A stretch of DNA of 64,000 bases. Origin: Sinorhizobium numidicum (GTDB lineage: Bacteria; Pseudomonadota; Alphaproteobacteria; Rhizobiales; Rhizobiaceae). Position 1 is the first letter of the stretch, and every line of letters starts with the position of its first letter. Where the stretch lies: positions 372,001 through 436,000 of the forward strand of contig NZ_CP120369.1 in the NCBI RefSeq assembly GCF_029892045.1, written 5' to 3'. A model generated the notes under the pieces. That model was not told the DNA's origin. It made no database searches and worked only from the letters and a program-made list of their open reading frames with translations. A program made the position numbers and the translations under genes. Shown piece after piece: positions 45,001 to 55,478 of this stretch.

Positions 45001-46827
45001 ATGTGCGGGATTGTTGGCATCGTGGGGACAGAGCCCGTATCGGAGCGGCTGGTCGACGCGTTGAAGCGGCTGGAATATCGCGGCTATGATTCGGCCGGCG
45101 TTGCGACGATCACCGAGGGCGCTTTGCATCGCCGGCGCGCCGAAGGCAAGCTCGTCAATCTCGAAGCGAGGCTGAAGGAAGAGGCGCTGAGTGGCACCAT
45201 CGGCATCGCCCACACGCGCTGGGCAACCCACGGCGCTCCGACGGAGCGCAATGCCCACCCGCATTTCACCGACGGTGTCGCCGTGGTCCACAACGGCATC
45301 ATCGAGAATTTTGCGGAAATCAAGGACGAATTGTCGGCGGTCGGAGCGGAGTTTCTGACTGAAACCGACACGGAGGTCGTCGCGCATCTTCTCGCGAAAT
45401 ACCGCCGCGAGGGCATGGGGCGGCGTGAGGCCATGCATGCGATGCTGAAGCGGGTCAGGGGCGCCTATGCGCTTGCGGTCCTCTTCGAGGACGATCCGTC
45501 GACCATCATGGCCGCACGCAACGGACCGCCTCTGGCGATCGGCCACGGCAACGGCGAGATGTTCCTCGGATCCGACGCGATCGCGCTCGCACCCTTCACC
45601 AACGAAATCACCTATCTGGTCGATGGCGACTGGGCCGTCATCGGCAGGACCGGCGTGCACATCTTCGACACCGAGGGCAACGTCGTCACGCGCCCGCGGC
45701 AGGTCTCGATGGCTGCCGCCTATCTGGTCGACAAGGGCAATCATCGTCACTTCATGGAGAAGGAGATCTACGAGCAACCGGAGGTGATCTCCCATGCTCT
45801 CGGCCACTACTTCAACTTCATCGACAATCGGGTCGTGCCCGTTTCCGACGGCATCGATTTTGCCAAGGCTCCGAGCCTCGCCATCTCCGCCTGTGGCACG
45901 GCCTATCTGGCCGGGCTGATCGGCAAATACTGGTTCGAGCGTTATGCGCGCCTGCCGGTCGAAATCGACGTCGCCTCAGAGTTCCGCTACCGGGAAATCC
46001 CGCTCTCGCCGCAGTCGGCCGCCCTTTTCCTTTCGCAATCGGGCGAGACGGCCGATACGCTTGCATCGCTCCGGTATTGCAAGGAGCACGGCCTAAAGAT
46101 CGGTGCCGTCGTGAATGTCCGCGAATCGACCATTGCCCGGGAGTCCGACGCCGTCTTTCCGATCCTCGCCGGCCCGGAGATCGGCGTTGCGTCGACCAAG
46201 GCATTCACTTGTCAGCTTGCCGTCCTTGCTGCGCTCGCCATCGGTGCGGGCAAGGCGCGGGGCACCGTCAGCGACAAGGAGGAACAGGCGCTCGTCAGAA
46301 GTCTCGCCGAGATGCCGCGGATCATGGGCCAGGTGCTGAACAGCATCCAGCCGAAGATCGAGACTCTGTCGCGTGAGCTCTCCAAATGCCGCCACGTGCT
46401 CTATCTCGGCCGCGGCACGAGTTTCCCCTTAGCCATGGAAGGCGCGCTGAAGCTCAAGGAGATCTCCTATATCCACGCGGAAGGCTATGCCGCCGGCGAA
46501 CTGAAGCATGGGCCGATCGCGCTGATTGATGAAAACATGCCGGTCATCGTCATCGCGCCGCACGACCGCTTCTTCGACAAGACCGTCTCCAATATGCAGG
46601 AGGTGGCCGCCCGGGGCGGGCGGATCATTCTCATCACCGACGAGAGGGGAGCCTCCGTATCGAAGATCGACACGATGCACACGATCGTGCTGCCGAACGT
46701 CGATGAGGTCATCGCTCCGATGATCTTCTCCTTGCCGGTGCAGCTCCTCGCTTACCATACGGCCGTCTTCACGGGGACCGATGTGGACCAGCCGCGCAAT
46801 CTCGCCAAATCGGTGACCGTCGAATGA
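45001..46827 (+). CDS. nodM: NodM glucosamine-6-phosphate synthase
   Basis: 608 residues, the full GlmS length. The N-terminal glutaminase domain starts MCGIVGIVG with Cys2 as nucleophile (HTRWATHGAPTERNAHPH, GIIENFAEIKDEL). Two SIS domains follow (LSQSGETADTLASLRYCKEH, VASTKAFTCQLAV, YLGRGTSFPLAMEGALKLKE), ending PRNLAKSVTVE. It makes glucosamine-6-phosphate from fructose-6-phosphate and glutamine for the Nod factor chitin backbone. Distinguished from housekeeping GlmS by the nod box and the nolFG-nodN neighbours. Confidence 0.93.
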   Translation: MCGIVGIVGTEPVSERLVDALKRLEYRGYDSAGVATITEGALHRRRAEGKLVNLEARLKEEALSGTIGIAHTRWATHGAPTERNAHPHFTDGVAVVHNGIIENFAEIKDELSAVGAEFLTETDTEVVAHLLAKYRREGMGRREAMHAMLKRVRGAYALAVLFEDDPSTIMAARNGPPLAIGHGNGEMFLGSDAIALAPFTNEITYLVDGDWAVIGRTGVHIFDTEGNVVTRPRQVSMAAAYLVDKGNHRHFMEKEIYEQPEVISHALGHYFNFIDNRVVPVSDGIDFAKAPSLAISACGTAYLAGLIGKYWFERYARLPVEIDVASEFRYREIPLSPQSAALFLSQSGETADTLASLRYCKEHGLKIGAVVNVRESTIARESDAVFPILAGPEIGVASTKAFTCQLAVLAALAIGAGKARGTVSDKEEQALVRSLAEMPRIMGQVLNSIQPKIETLSRELSKCRHVLYLGRGTSFPLAMEGALKLKEISYIHAEGYAAGELKHGPIALIDENMPVIVIAPHDRFFDKTVSNMQEVAARGGRIILITDERGASVSKIDTMHTIVLPNVDEVIAPMIFSLPVQLLAYHTAVFTGTDVDQPRNLAKSVTVE

Positions 46828-46915
46828 TTGTGACACTTTCATAGGTGGCAAGTCTCCTCCATCGGAAAACGCCAACACTTCGTACTTAGAAATCAAAGCC
46901 CGGATAGAGATCCAG

Positions 46916-48019
46916 ATGACGATAATTGCTCGGTGCAATTTCGGGAAACTCGCAGTCGCCATCACCATGGTAATCGCCACCCTCCTTTCCGCAGGTTGGG
47001 CGGTTGCGCAGATTAAACGTGACAGGCCGATCGAGCTTGCTCAAGCCGACGTTAGCACCGCCGTTCGGCAGGACATCGTAAACGAAGTCCGTATAGCCGG
47101 CTCTCTTACGCCCATTCGACGTTCGACAATGACATCTCGGATATCCTCGACAATCATTGAGCTGCCCGTGCAGATCGGAGACGTGGTCAAAGCCGGCGAC
47201 CTCCTCGTCCGTTTTGATACGGAAGCTCTCGGATCGGCAGTGACAGCACGAACAGCAGAGATGGATGCCCTTAACGCCCAAATCGAACTCGCTGAGTCGG
47301 TGCTTGAGCGAAACACCACGCTGGGTGAACGAGGCGCGGCATCGGAGGCGACGAGGCTTTCAGCGCGGGCGAACGTGCTCAAACTTCGCGCGCAGCTCAG
47401 ATCGAAACAGGCCGAGGTCGCGGATGCCGAACGCTCACTCTCCTACTCAGAATTGCGCGCCGAGTTCGATGGCGTCATTGCTGCGCGTCCGGTGGAACAG
47501 GGCCAGACCGTGCCGGTGAACACCGAACTGATGACTATTGTCGAGCTCAAGCGGATGGAGGTTGAAGCCGGGGTTCCTACGAGCCGCATCCCACTGGTTC
47601 GCCTCAAGCAGCTCGTAGACCTGACTGTAGAAGGTTTTCCGGGCCGCACGTTCCCTGGTGAGGTCGTCCGTATCTCGCCCACCGCGGTCGCCGGATCGCG
47701 CGCTGTGAGGGTATTCATCGCCATCAATAACAAGGACGGCCTATTGAGAGGCGGGATGTTCACCACCGGCATCCTCAAAATTGACGACCAGAAGGATGTT
47801 ATAGCACTTCCGCTGGCCGCCATCCGGCATGACGCAGATGGATCTTTCGTTCTCAAGGTGGAAGGAGGCGTTTTGCGCAGGCAACCTGTCGAGCTCGGCA
47901 GGCGTTGGAGCGGCCGAAATCTTGTGCAGCTGTCGGGGGTGAATGAGGGTGATGTTATCGTCACCGCCCCCTTGCCCGATCTCGTCCCCGACACGCCCGT
48001 GGCCATCGAGGGCACCTGA
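46916..48019 (+). CDS. nolF: NolF, RND efflux periplasmic adaptor
   Basis: 367-residue membrane-fusion protein with an N-terminal signal/anchor (KLAVAITMVIATLLSAGWAV). The lipoyl/barrel-sandwich halves are IIELPVQIGDVVKAGDLLVR and LRAEFDGVIAARPVEQGQTV, separated by a coiled-coil hairpin; a beta-barrel region ends at PDTPVAIEG. It links the NolG pump to an outer-membrane channel. NolFG are nod-inducible in Sinorhizobium and thought to export a nodulation-related compound. Stop is 3 bp before nolG. Confidence 0.9.
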   Translation: MTIIARCNFGKLAVAITMVIATLLSAGWAVAQIKRDRPIELAQADVSTAVRQDIVNEVRIAGSLTPIRRSTMTSRISSTIIELPVQIGDVVKAGDLLVRFDTEALGSAVTARTAEMDALNAQIELAESVLERNTTLGERGAASEATRLSARANVLKLRAQLRSKQAEVADAERSLSYSELRAEFDGVIAARPVEQGQTVPVNTELMTIVELKRMEVEAGVPTSRIPLVRLKQLVDLTVEGFPGRTFPGEVVRISPTAVAGSRAVRVFIAINNKDGLLRGGMFTTGILKIDDQKDVIALPLAAIRHDADGSFVLKVEGGVLRRQPVELGRRWSGRNLVQLSGVNEGDVIVTAPLPDLVPDTPVAIEGT

Positions 48020-48022
48020 CGG

Positions 48023-51000
48023 ATGTTCCTTACGCGTATCAGCGTCAACCATCCGGTCTTCGCCACCATGATGATGGTGACGATCCTTGTCCTTGGACTC
48101 TTTTCATATGGTCGGCTGGGCGTCGATCACTACCCCGAAACCGACGTCCCGATCGTCGTGGTCGAGACCACCTACACCGGAGCGTCACCGGTATCGGTCG
48201 AAACCGAGATCTCACGGACGATTGAATCGGCGCTCAACACGATCGGCGGCATCGACAGCATCACCTCGGAATCCTACGAAGGACGTTCGATCGTTGCGGT
48301 CCAGTTCGAACTCGATGTGGACCCACAAATCGCGGCGCAGGAGGTACGCGAGAAAGTTGCGCGGCTGCAAGCGACGTTCCCCGACGGAGTCGATACACCT
48401 CAAGTCTCGCGCTTCAAACCGGACGACCAGCCAATTCTCTCTGTTGCGGCATCCTCGCAAAGCCGGACGCTGCCCGAAATCACCACGCTTGCCAATCGCG
48501 TGATTACTAATCGCCTGAGCGTCATATCCGGCGTCGGCCAGATTTCACTGGTTGGCGGTAGCGAGCGGCAGGTTCTCGTGATGGTGGATCCTGATCGTTT
48601 GGAGGCTTATGGCGTCGGTGTCTCTACCGTCATCGATGCAATCCGACGCGAGAACCAGGACCGGGCGGCGGGAACGCTCATATCCGGCATCAACCAGCGG
48701 ATCGTGACGGTCGAGGGACGCATCGCGGACGCTTCAGGCTTCAACAGCATCATCGTCGCTCAAAGCGGCGGCTATCCCGTCTACCTCTCGGATGTGGCGA
48801 CTGTTCTCGACACAGGCGCTGAAGTGACCAGCCGTGCGAACTTTCAGAGCATGACATCTCTTGGGGTGGATATCGTCAAGATCCGCGGCGCGAACACGGT
48901 AGAGGTGGCGTCCGCGCTTCGCAGGGAAATCGCTGCGTTGAACGCAGAACTAGCAAAGGAGAACGTTCAGCTCACCATCACGCGTGACAACTCCCGGCCC
49001 ATAGCCTCCCAGGTTTCCGAAGTTCAGCGAACGCTGATCGAAGGCGGTGTTCTGGCCGTGCTGGTCGTGTTCGTGTTTTTGAACTCCTGGCGATCCACGG
49101 TCATCACCGGCCTTGCGCTCCCCATTTCAGTCATCGGCACATTCGCGACCATCTACGCTTTCGGCTTCACGCTGAACGTCATGACGCTGATGGCACTCTC
49201 CCTGTCGATCGGTATTCTCATTGACGACGCGATAGTCGTTCGTGAAAACATCACCCGGCATCTCCATATGGGCAAGGATCATGTCAGGGCGGCGCTCGAT
49301 GGCACCAACGAGATTGGCCTTGCCGTTCTGTCGACTACACTGTGCATTGTCGCGGTGTTTCTACCTGTGGCGTTCATGGGCGGGCTGATTGGTCGCTTCT
49401 TCCTGCAGTTTGGCGTTACCGTCGCCGTGGCCGTGGTGATTTCGCTCTTTGTCTCCTTTAGCCTCGATCCGATGCTGTCGAGCGTTTGGTACGACCCCCA
49501 ATCTCAAAAAGGTGCTAAGCGAGGCTTCTTCGGTCGGATGATTGAGCGATTCGATCAATGGTTCGAGGGTCTCACGAGCCGGTACCGCTCTGTCATTCAC
49601 TGGTCATTCGACCACCGGAAAACGACGATTGCTGTTGTCGTTGGCATGTTCGTTGGCAGCCTAGTGCTTGTGCCGCGCATCGGAACTGAGTTTTTGCCGC
49701 CAGCCGACCAGGGTGAAGTGAGCATATCGCTAGAAGCCAACGAAGGCGCTTCCCTCGATTATATGGCCGCAAAGGTCGGCCAAGTCGAACAAGTGCTGCG
49801 GGAATTCGATTATGTCGCCTCGACCTATTCCACCATCAACTCCCGCGGAGTGCGCGGCTCGAACCAGGCCATGGTGGCCGTGCAACTTGTGCCCAGCGAT
49901 CAACGGAGGCTGACGACGGCGGAAACCATTGATCCCATCCGTCAGCGGCTTGCTAGAATCGCCGGCCTAGATATCTCCGTCAGACAGCCTTCCGGGCTGA
50001 GCGGATCGTTGAAGCCGCTGGAACTCTCGATTCTCGGGGATGGTGATGAAGAGCTGCGACGGCTCTCCGATCAAATCACCTCGGCGCTCGCGGCCATCCC
50101 AGGCGCGACGGAAATCGAATCTTCGATTGAAAATGTTCGACCAACGCTGGCGGTCCGGGTACGCCGAGAGGCGGCGAGCGATCTGGGCGTGTCGATCGCG
50201 ATGATCGGCGATACGCTCAGGCCACTCATCGCCGGCGATGCGATATCCGTATGGAACGGCCCCGACGGAGAGCCCCATGATGTTGTGGTGCATCTGCCCC
50301 CGACCGGCCGACGGGATGCCGCACAGCTCCGCAATCTCACAATCTCGACCGGCCGTACGGACGATAACGGCAAGCCGGTAACAGTATTGCTGGATCAAGT
50401 CGCCGACGTCGTCGAGGGCACCGCGGCTGATGCAATCACCCGCAAGGATCTATCGCGGGAGGTCCGCATATCCAGTAATATCGAAGGAAGAGCTTTGGGC
50501 GACGTTGCGGCCGATCTGAACGCCGCGATCGCAAAGATGGACATCCCGGTCGGATTTCGCATCTCGTTCGGCGGTGATGCGAAGAACCTGGCCGAGAGCA
50601 CCGCCTATGCACTCCAGTCGCTGGTGCTAGCCGCAATCTTCATCTACATCATTCTGGCTTCTCAGTTCGGCTCCTTCATCCAGCCAATTGCTATTATGAT
50701 GACATTGCCGCTATCCCTGATGGGCGCCCTACTTGGTCTTCTGTTTACCGGCTCGACTCTCAACATGTTCTCGATGATCGGCTTCGTCATGCTGATGGGG
50801 CTGGTGACCAAGAACGCGATTCTTCTCGTCGACTACTCCAATCTGGGCGTTCGGGAAGGCAAGAGTCTGCGTCAGAGCCTTGCTGATGCCGGAGCGGTAA
50901 GGCTCCGGCCGATCGTAATGACGACCCTCGCCATGATCTTCGGTATGCTCCCGACGGCCTTGGGCTTGGGCGAAGGCGGCGCCCAGCGTGCCCCGATGGC

Positions 51001-51244
51001 CCATGCGGTCATCGGTGGGTTGATATCGTCGACCCTCCTCACTTTGGTCTTTGTGCCTGTCGTACTCACGTACCTCGATGCCTTTGCCAGGCGCGTCAAA
51101 CGCTGGCTCACGCATCCTACAGAGACGAACGCCTCGGCTCAGCCCAATGACTTCGATAAGCACGAAAGTCGTACTGTCTCTGTCGCAGGCGATCAGACCA
51201 CGATAACACCGACCGGATGTCAGTTCGGCACAGCAAATAAGTGA
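48023..51244 (+). CDS. nolG: NolG, RND-family efflux pump
   Basis: 1073-residue AcrB/MexB-type inner-membrane pump with 12 transmembrane segments in two halves and large periplasmic loops. Features: [20 protein letters not shown] start; proton-relay Asp pair in [20 protein letters not shown] (TM4); [15 protein letters not shown] (TM10 region with Lys); [20 protein letters not shown]. Works with NolF. Earlier S. meliloti reports split this locus into several genes, but here it is one open frame. Confidence 0.92.
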   Translation: MFLTRISVNHPVFATMMMVTILVLGLFSYGRLGVDHYPETDVPIVVVETTYTGASPVSVETEISRTIESALNTIGGIDSITSESYEGRSIVAVQFELDVDPQIAAQEVREKVARLQATFPDGVDTPQVSRFKPDDQPILSVAASSQSRTLPEITTLANRVITNRLSVISGVGQISLVGGSERQVLVMVDPDRLEAYGVGVSTVIDAIRRENQDRAAGTLISGINQRIVTVEGRIADASGFNSIIVAQSGGYPVYLSDVATVLDTGAEVTSRANFQSMTSLGVDIVKIRGANTVEVASALRREIAALNAELAKENVQLTITRDNSRPIASQVSEVQRTLIEGGVLAVLVVFVFLNSWRSTVITGLALPISVIGTFATIYAFGFTLNVMTLMALSLSIGILIDDAIVVRENITRHLHMGKDHVRAALDGTNEIGLAVLSTTLCIVAVFLPVAFMGGLIGRFFLQFGVTVAVAVVISLFVSFSLDPMLSSVWYDPQSQKGAKRGFFGRMIERFDQWFEGLTSRYRSVIHWSFDHRKTTIAVVVGMFVGSLVLVPRIGTEFLPPADQGEVSISLEANEGASLDYMAAKVGQVEQVLREFDYVASTYSTINSRGVRGSNQAMVAVQLVPSDQRRLTTAETIDPIRQRLARIAGLDISVRQPSGLSGSLKPLELSILGDGDEELRRLSDQITSALAAIPGATEIESSIENVRPTLAVRVRREAASDLGVSIAMIGDTLRPLIAGDAISVWNGPDGEPHDVVVHLPPTGRRDAAQLRNLTISTGRTDDNGKPVTVLLDQVADVVEGTAADAITRKDLSREVRISSNIEGRALGDVAADLNAAIAKMDIPVGFRISFGGDAKNLAESTAYALQSLVLAAIFIYIILASQFGSFIQPIAIMMTLPLSLMGALLGLLFTGSTLNMFSMIGFVMLMGLVTKNAILLVDYSNLGVREGKSLRQSLADAGAVRLRPIVMTTLAMIFGMLPTALGLGEGGAQRAPMAHAVIGGLISSTLLTLVFVPVVLTYLDAFARRVKRWLTHPTETNASAQPNDFDKHESRTVSVAGDQTTITPTGCQFGTANK

Positions 51245-51250
51245 GGTCGT

Positions 51251-51736
51251 ATGCATGAAATTTCCCTCGCGGACGTACCGGGTCTGGTTGGCCAGGAACT
51301 CGGTACATCCAAATGGATCACTGTCGATCAAAGAATGATCAACCTCTTCGCCGATGCGACCCATGACCATCAATTCATTCACGTGGACCCGGAGCGCGCA
51401 GCGGCCAAAAGCCCGTTCGGCGGCACGATCGCGCATGGTTTCCTGACGCTTTCTCTTCTGTCGGTGATGAACTTCAACGGTTTACCGAAGATCCGCGAAC
51501 AGACCATGGGCCTCAATTACGGCTTCGAGCGCGTCCGCTTCATGTCGCCGGTGAAGACCGGCAGCCGTGTACGTGGCCGCTTCAAGTTTTCGGATTGCCG
51601 CTTTCGCGGTGCCAGCATGCTGGTGACCACCTACGAGGTGATGGTCGAGATCGAGAACGAGAATAAACCGGCACTCACTGCCACTTGGATCGCTATCGTC
51701 CAGTTCGATCCCAAGGATCGGCCCAAAGGCGTATGA
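51251..51736 (+). CDS. nodN: NodN, MaoC-like hot-dog protein
   Basis: 161 residues, single hot-dog fold of the MaoC/(R)-hydratase group: FADATHDHQFIHVDPERAAA (hydratase Asp/His motif) and PFGGTIAHGFLTLSLLSVMN. NodN is needed for full nodulation efficiency, perhaps acting on an acyl chain; its exact reaction is not settled. Last gene of the nodM operon, 6 bp after nolG. Confidence 0.9.
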   Translation: MHEISLADVPGLVGQELGTSKWITVDQRMINLFADATHDHQFIHVDPERAAAKSPFGGTIAHGFLTLSLLSVMNFNGLPKIREQTMGLNYGFERVRFMSPVKTGSRVRGRFKFSDCRFRGASMLVTTYEVMVEIENENKPALTATWIAIVQFDPKDRPKGV

Positions 51737-52264
51737 CGTTCGCCCGCCGGATTACATCTTCTTGTTGGTACTTATGGGGACGAGCTGGCCGCGACCGATC
51801 CCACCGAAATGAAAAAGACGTGCACCCGGTAGCGATGGCCCGCGTTTCGAACGGCACCGTCTCATTGGTTATCGTCCTGTTTTAGATGGAGGCCTTATTC
51901 CGCAGAGAACCGGTGAAGCCGGAGACATAGGCTTCGCGTTGACGCCTCCGAACCCGACGTCGCCGCCCCAACTCGCGCGCGCCGCTTCCAGGTCGGATGC
52001 TGCCGTCAGCATTAGTAAGCTGCCGCGCCTCGCTTCCTCCGCCGACGCTGCGGTGAGCAGCGCCGCCGTTTTTAGACGCAGGCGCGGTCAGCAACATGCA
52101 ACAAGGTTCAGGGCCGATGTCAATCTTTTGCTGACTTTTCCTGGCGCACATCCTTGAGGCCTTGGAGCAAAGCTGTGCTGGTAAAACTTACGTCTGAGCT
52201 CAAGCACTCGAACCACCACAGTTCACTCCGCCGCTTCTGCGCCGACAATCTCCGCCGCGTCGAT
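51737..52264. other. Intergenic between nodN and the fix block
   Basis: About 530 bp. It contains the second copy of the dispersed repeat (51803-51899); no gene is recognised. Confidence 0.4.
51803..51899 (+). repeat. Dispersed repeat, copy 2
   Basis: Counterpart of 43804-43922 (see there). In both copies a short frame ends ...R-I-x-P-K just before the repeat, suggesting both are tails of one lost mobile or duplicated gene. Confidence 0.6.
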
Positions 52265-52957
52265 TCAACCATCACGTCGGAACCGCTCGAGCGCGCGCCG
52301 GTCGTGGATCTCGATCATTCGACCTTTTACCATGACGCCCGACTCGCGTAGCCTCGAAAAGGTGCGCGACAGGCCTTCCGGGGCAATGCCGAGCATGCCC
52401 GCGAGCACGCGCTTCTGGAAGGGCAGGCGGAACGAGAAGCTGGCCGTGTCTTTCGGACAATGGCTGAGAACATAGTTTGCAACACGCTGAGGGGCGGTGA
52501 GCAGGCGATCTTCCGCGAGCAGGTCCTCCGTCATCTTTCCGCGATAGCACAGGTGCTCGATCATTGCTTGCGCCATGCCGGGATCTGCCGCGGCAAGCTG
52601 CCGAAGCTTGCGGCTATCGACCCGCACTACGATCGATGCTTCGGCGGCAACGGCGCTGGTCGTGGCGCGCTGGCCCAAAAACATCGCGTTCTCGCCGAAC
52701 ATTTCGCCTCTTGCGAGTACGGCAACATCGGCCTGGCGCCCGTCCTTTCCCAGCCGGCAAAGCCGGACCAGACCGGAAAGCACGAAAAACACATCGGCAA
52801 TGTCGTCGCCCTGATGGAACAGGACGTCCTGCTTTCCAAAGGTCGATAGCGTCGCTCCTTCGAGAATAGCCTCGACGCTGGAGCCCGGCAGCCGCGCGAA
52901 AAAACGGGACGCGGAAAAGATCGCCCGACCCCTCGAAGTCAATTGCAAGGTCTTCAT
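52265..52957 (-). CDS. Crp/Fnr-family transcriptional regulator
   Basis: 230 residues: cyclic-nucleotide-type beta barrel (DVLFHQGDDIADVFFVLSGL, GEMFGENAMFLGQRATTSAV), dimer helix and C-terminal winged helix (RVLAGMLGIAPEGLSRTFSR with the E-x2-S-R contact residues of Fnr/FixK-like proteins). The Cys cluster for an iron-sulfur centre is absent. It lies just beyond fixS on the same strand, as in S. meliloti. A perfect FixK-type box (53011-53024) is centred where an activator site should be, so it is probably in the FixK regulon or self-regulated. Confidence 0.88.
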   Translation of the reverse strand: MKTLQLTSRGRAIFSASRFFARLPGSSVEAILEGATLSTFGKQDVLFHQGDDIADVFFVLSGLVRLCRLGKDGRQADVAVLARGEMFGENAMFLGQRATTSAVAAEASIVVRVDSRKLRQLAAADPGMAQAMIEHLCYRGKMTEDLLAEDRLLTAPQRVANYVLSHCPKDTASFSFRLPFQKRVLAGMLGIAPEGLSRTFSRLRESGVMVKGRMIEIHDRRALERFRRDG

Positions 52958-53010
52958 GCACGTGCCCTAACTAAGATCACATCAATCTAGCCTTCTTGCG
53001 GAAAAGTTGG

Positions 53011-53024
53011 TTGACCTCGGTCAA
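53011..53024 (-). promoter_or_regulatory. FixK/FNR-type box before the Crp/Fnr regulator gene
   Basis: TTGACCTCGGTCAA, a perfect 14-bp anaerobox, ~54 bp before the ATG at 52957 and just beyond fixS. Confidence 0.8.
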
Positions 53025-53040
53025 ACAACTGAAGAGCCTG

Positions 53041-53196
53041 TCAGTCTTGCGGTCTGCCGTCGCCGTCGTCGAGAACGCGCCAGGACGCACCGTCCAGATC
53101 TTCATATTGTCCGCTCTTCAGCGCCCAGAGGAAGGCGGCGAGGCCGAGACCGCCGAGGACCAACGCAATCGGCATAAGATAGACCAGCGTGTTCAT
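53041..53196 (-). CDS. fixS: FixS, cbb3 oxidase maturation protein
   Basis: 51-residue membrane peptide with one N-terminal helix (TLVYLMPIALVLGGLGLAAF) followed by WALKSGQYEDLDG, the CcoS/FixS signature. Needed for cofactor insertion into the cbb3 oxidase. The ATG overlaps the fixI stop (ATGA), which fixes the start. Confidence 0.92.
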   Translation of the reverse strand: MNTLVYLMPIALVLGGLGLAAFLWALKSGQYEDLDGASWRVLDDGDGRPQD

Positions 53197-55478
53197 CTGC
53201 CGCTGCCTGACGGTTGCGCGGCGGCGGCAGACCATCTGCCTTCGTGGGCGCTCGACGATGCGAGGCCGTTCAGCCGCAAGGCATTGGCAACGACGATCAG
53301 CGACGAGGTGGACATCGCGACCGCCGCTACCAGAGGTGTCGCATAGCCGAGGATCGCAATCGGGACGGCAATCAGATTGTAGCCGATTGCCAACGCGAAA
53401 TTCTGGCGGATGAGTCTGCCCGCCCGTCGCGACGTTTCGATCGCGAAGGGGACGGCGGTCAGCGGCTGATGCATGAACACGAAATCCGCCGCCTGACGGC
53501 CCACGTCGGCCGCAGCCGCCGGCGCCATCGAAACGTGGGCGGCACGCAAAGCCGGCGCGTCATTGATGCCGTCGCCTACCATCAGCGCCCTGCCACCGCT
53601 ATCAGAGACGTCAGCGCAGACTTGAACCTTGTCGCGAGGCGACAGTTCGGCCTTCCAGTCTTTGATCTCCAATTGCTCCGCGAGTGCCTGTACGACCAGC
53701 TTGCGGTCGCCGGACAATATTGCGACCGTCAGTCCCATTTCGCCGATTTGGTCAATCGCGCTCGCGGTTGCCGGACGCAGACGATCCTCGAAGCGAAAGC
53801 ATGCAAGCTCCCGCCGATCAAGAGAGAGGACCGCCTCCGATTGCCCGCTTGCTGAACCCGGCCCACCAGTCGCAAAGTTCCGGCTGCCGAGCCGGTACAC
53901 ACCGCCCGGCGTCTCAACCTCGATTCCTGCGCCGGGGATCTCCCGGACGTCGGCCTCGAGCGGCGACACTCGCGGTGCGGCGTCCTGGATCGCCGTTGCG
54001 ATCGGGTGCTTTGAGTGCACGGCAAGCGCAGCGGCCATGGCGAGGGCATCGGGCGCAATCTGCGCCGCGTTCACCAGCCGCGGTCTGCCGACCGTCAGCG
54101 TGCCGGTCTTGTCGAACAGCACCGTGTCGATTTCGGCGAGCCGCTCCATGGCCGAGCCATCCTTGACCATGACGCCGCCTCGAAAAAGCCGTCCGGCGGC
54201 AACGACCTGTACGACGGGCACTGCAAGCCCCAATGCGCAGGGGCAGGTGATGATGAGGACGGCAACGGCGACCAGCATGGCATGGCGAGCATCGCCTTCG
54301 ATGATCATCCAGCCCACGAAGGTCAAAAGCGCAAGCAAGTGGACGACCGGCGAATAATATTGTGCGGCACGATCGGCAATTCGGCGATAGCGGGCCCTGC
54401 CGCCTTCGGCCGCCTCCATCAGGCCCATAATCTCGGCCAGGAAGGATTCCCGCGCACTCGCGGTCGCCTCAAGCACCAGCGGACCCGTCAGGTTGAGCGT
54501 GCCGGCCTCGACGATATCGCCGGCGGCTACCCGCATAGGCGCGCTCTCGCCGCTAACCACCGCGCGGTCGAGATCGCTGCTGCCCAAGACCACGCGTCCG
54601 TCGACCGGTATTCGCTCGCCGGCAGCGATCATCAGGCGCTCGCCGGGCTCGATCTCGTCGACAGCGCGGTATTCCCGCGAACCGTCGGCATGCAAGACTG
54701 TCGCTCCGCGCGGCGACAGCCGCGCCAGACCGCTGATCGCGGAGCGTGCACGGTCCCGCATCATGTGGTCGAGCGTCCGGCCGATGAGCAGGAAGAACAG
54801 GAGTGTGACCGTCGCATCGAACCAGGCATGCGTCCCATGGCCAATCGTCTCTAGTAGCGACATGCCGTAGGAGAGCGTGACCGCAAGCGCGATCGGTACG
54901 TCCATGTTGGTCCGCCCGTGGCGAAGCGCGTTCCAGGCGGATTGGTAGAAGAAGCGGCCGGCATAGATCAGCGTCGGCCCCGCCATCATTGCCGATACCC
55001 AGTGGAAGAGATCGCGTGTAGCCGCGTCCGCCCCCGACCAGACGGACACGGAAAGCAGCATGATATTGGCCGCAGCAAAGCCGGACACGGCGACCGCCCG
55101 GATCAATTGCTTCAGGACGGAATCGCCTTCCTCCTCGCGGGGGGTGAAGAGATGCGTCTCATAGCCCCGCTCGCTGATGGCGCGCACGAGTTCTGCAGGA
55201 TCGCTGCGTTTACCGGCAACTTCCTCCTTCCAGACGATCGAAACGCGCCGGGAGGAAAGGCTGACGCGCGCCCGTTCGACTTCGGGCCTCGCCCGCAACG
55301 CCGCCTCGATCGTGGTGATGCAGGCGCCGCAGTGAACGCCCGGCACGCTGAGGTCCGTCCGACGCAACCCGCCTCGAAGCGCCCGGCTCGCGAGCCAGAG
55401 CTCTTCGGAAGTGGGCAGCGTCTGCCCCGCCTTCCCCGCATCCAAGGTGGTCGCGACTGCAGTCGCACAGCAGCTCAT
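53193..55478 (-). CDS. fixI: FixI, copper-transporting P1B-type ATPase
   Basis: 761 residues. N-terminal heavy-metal domain with VPGVHCGACITTIEAAL; eight membrane helices; the CPC ion motif in LIITCPCALGLAVPVV; phosphorylation site DKTGTLT; hinge GDGINDAPAL. It supplies copper for the FixN catalytic subunit (CcoI family). An MSCCATA Cys pair at the extreme N-terminus may also bind metal. The ATG at 55478 overlaps the fixH stop; the stop overlaps fixS. Confidence 0.94.
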   Translation of the reverse strand: MSCCATAVATTLDAGKAGQTLPTSEELWLASRALRGGLRRTDLSVPGVHCGACITTIEAALRARPEVERARVSLSSRRVSIVWKEEVAGKRSDPAELVRAISERGYETHLFTPREEEGDSVLKQLIRAVAVSGFAAANIMLLSVSVWSGADAATRDLFHWVSAMMAGPTLIYAGRFFYQSAWNALRHGRTNMDVPIALAVTLSYGMSLLETIGHGTHAWFDATVTLLFFLLIGRTLDHMMRDRARSAISGLARLSPRGATVLHADGSREYRAVDEIEPGERLMIAAGERIPVDGRVVLGSSDLDRAVVSGESAPMRVAAGDIVEAGTLNLTGPLVLEATASARESFLAEIMGLMEAAEGGRARYRRIADRAAQYYSPVVHLLALLTFVGWMIIEGDARHAMLVAVAVLIITCPCALGLAVPVVQVVAAGRLFRGGVMVKDGSAMERLAEIDTVLFDKTGTLTVGRPRLVNAAQIAPDALAMAAALAVHSKHPIATAIQDAAPRVSPLEADVREIPGAGIEVETPGGVYRLGSRNFATGGPGSASGQSEAVLSLDRRELACFRFEDRLRPATASAIDQIGEMGLTVAILSGDRKLVVQALAEQLEIKDWKAELSPRDKVQVCADVSDSGGRALMVGDGINDAPALRAAHVSMAPAAAADVGRQAADFVFMHQPLTAVPFAIETSRRAGRLIRQNFALAIGYNLIAVPIAILGYATPLVAAVAMSTSSLIVVANALRLNGLASSSAHEGRWSAAAAQPSGSGR

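Noticed and set aside
45001..46827. Housekeeping glmS
   Set aside because: A nod box directly upstream and nolFG-nodN downstream identify it as nodM.
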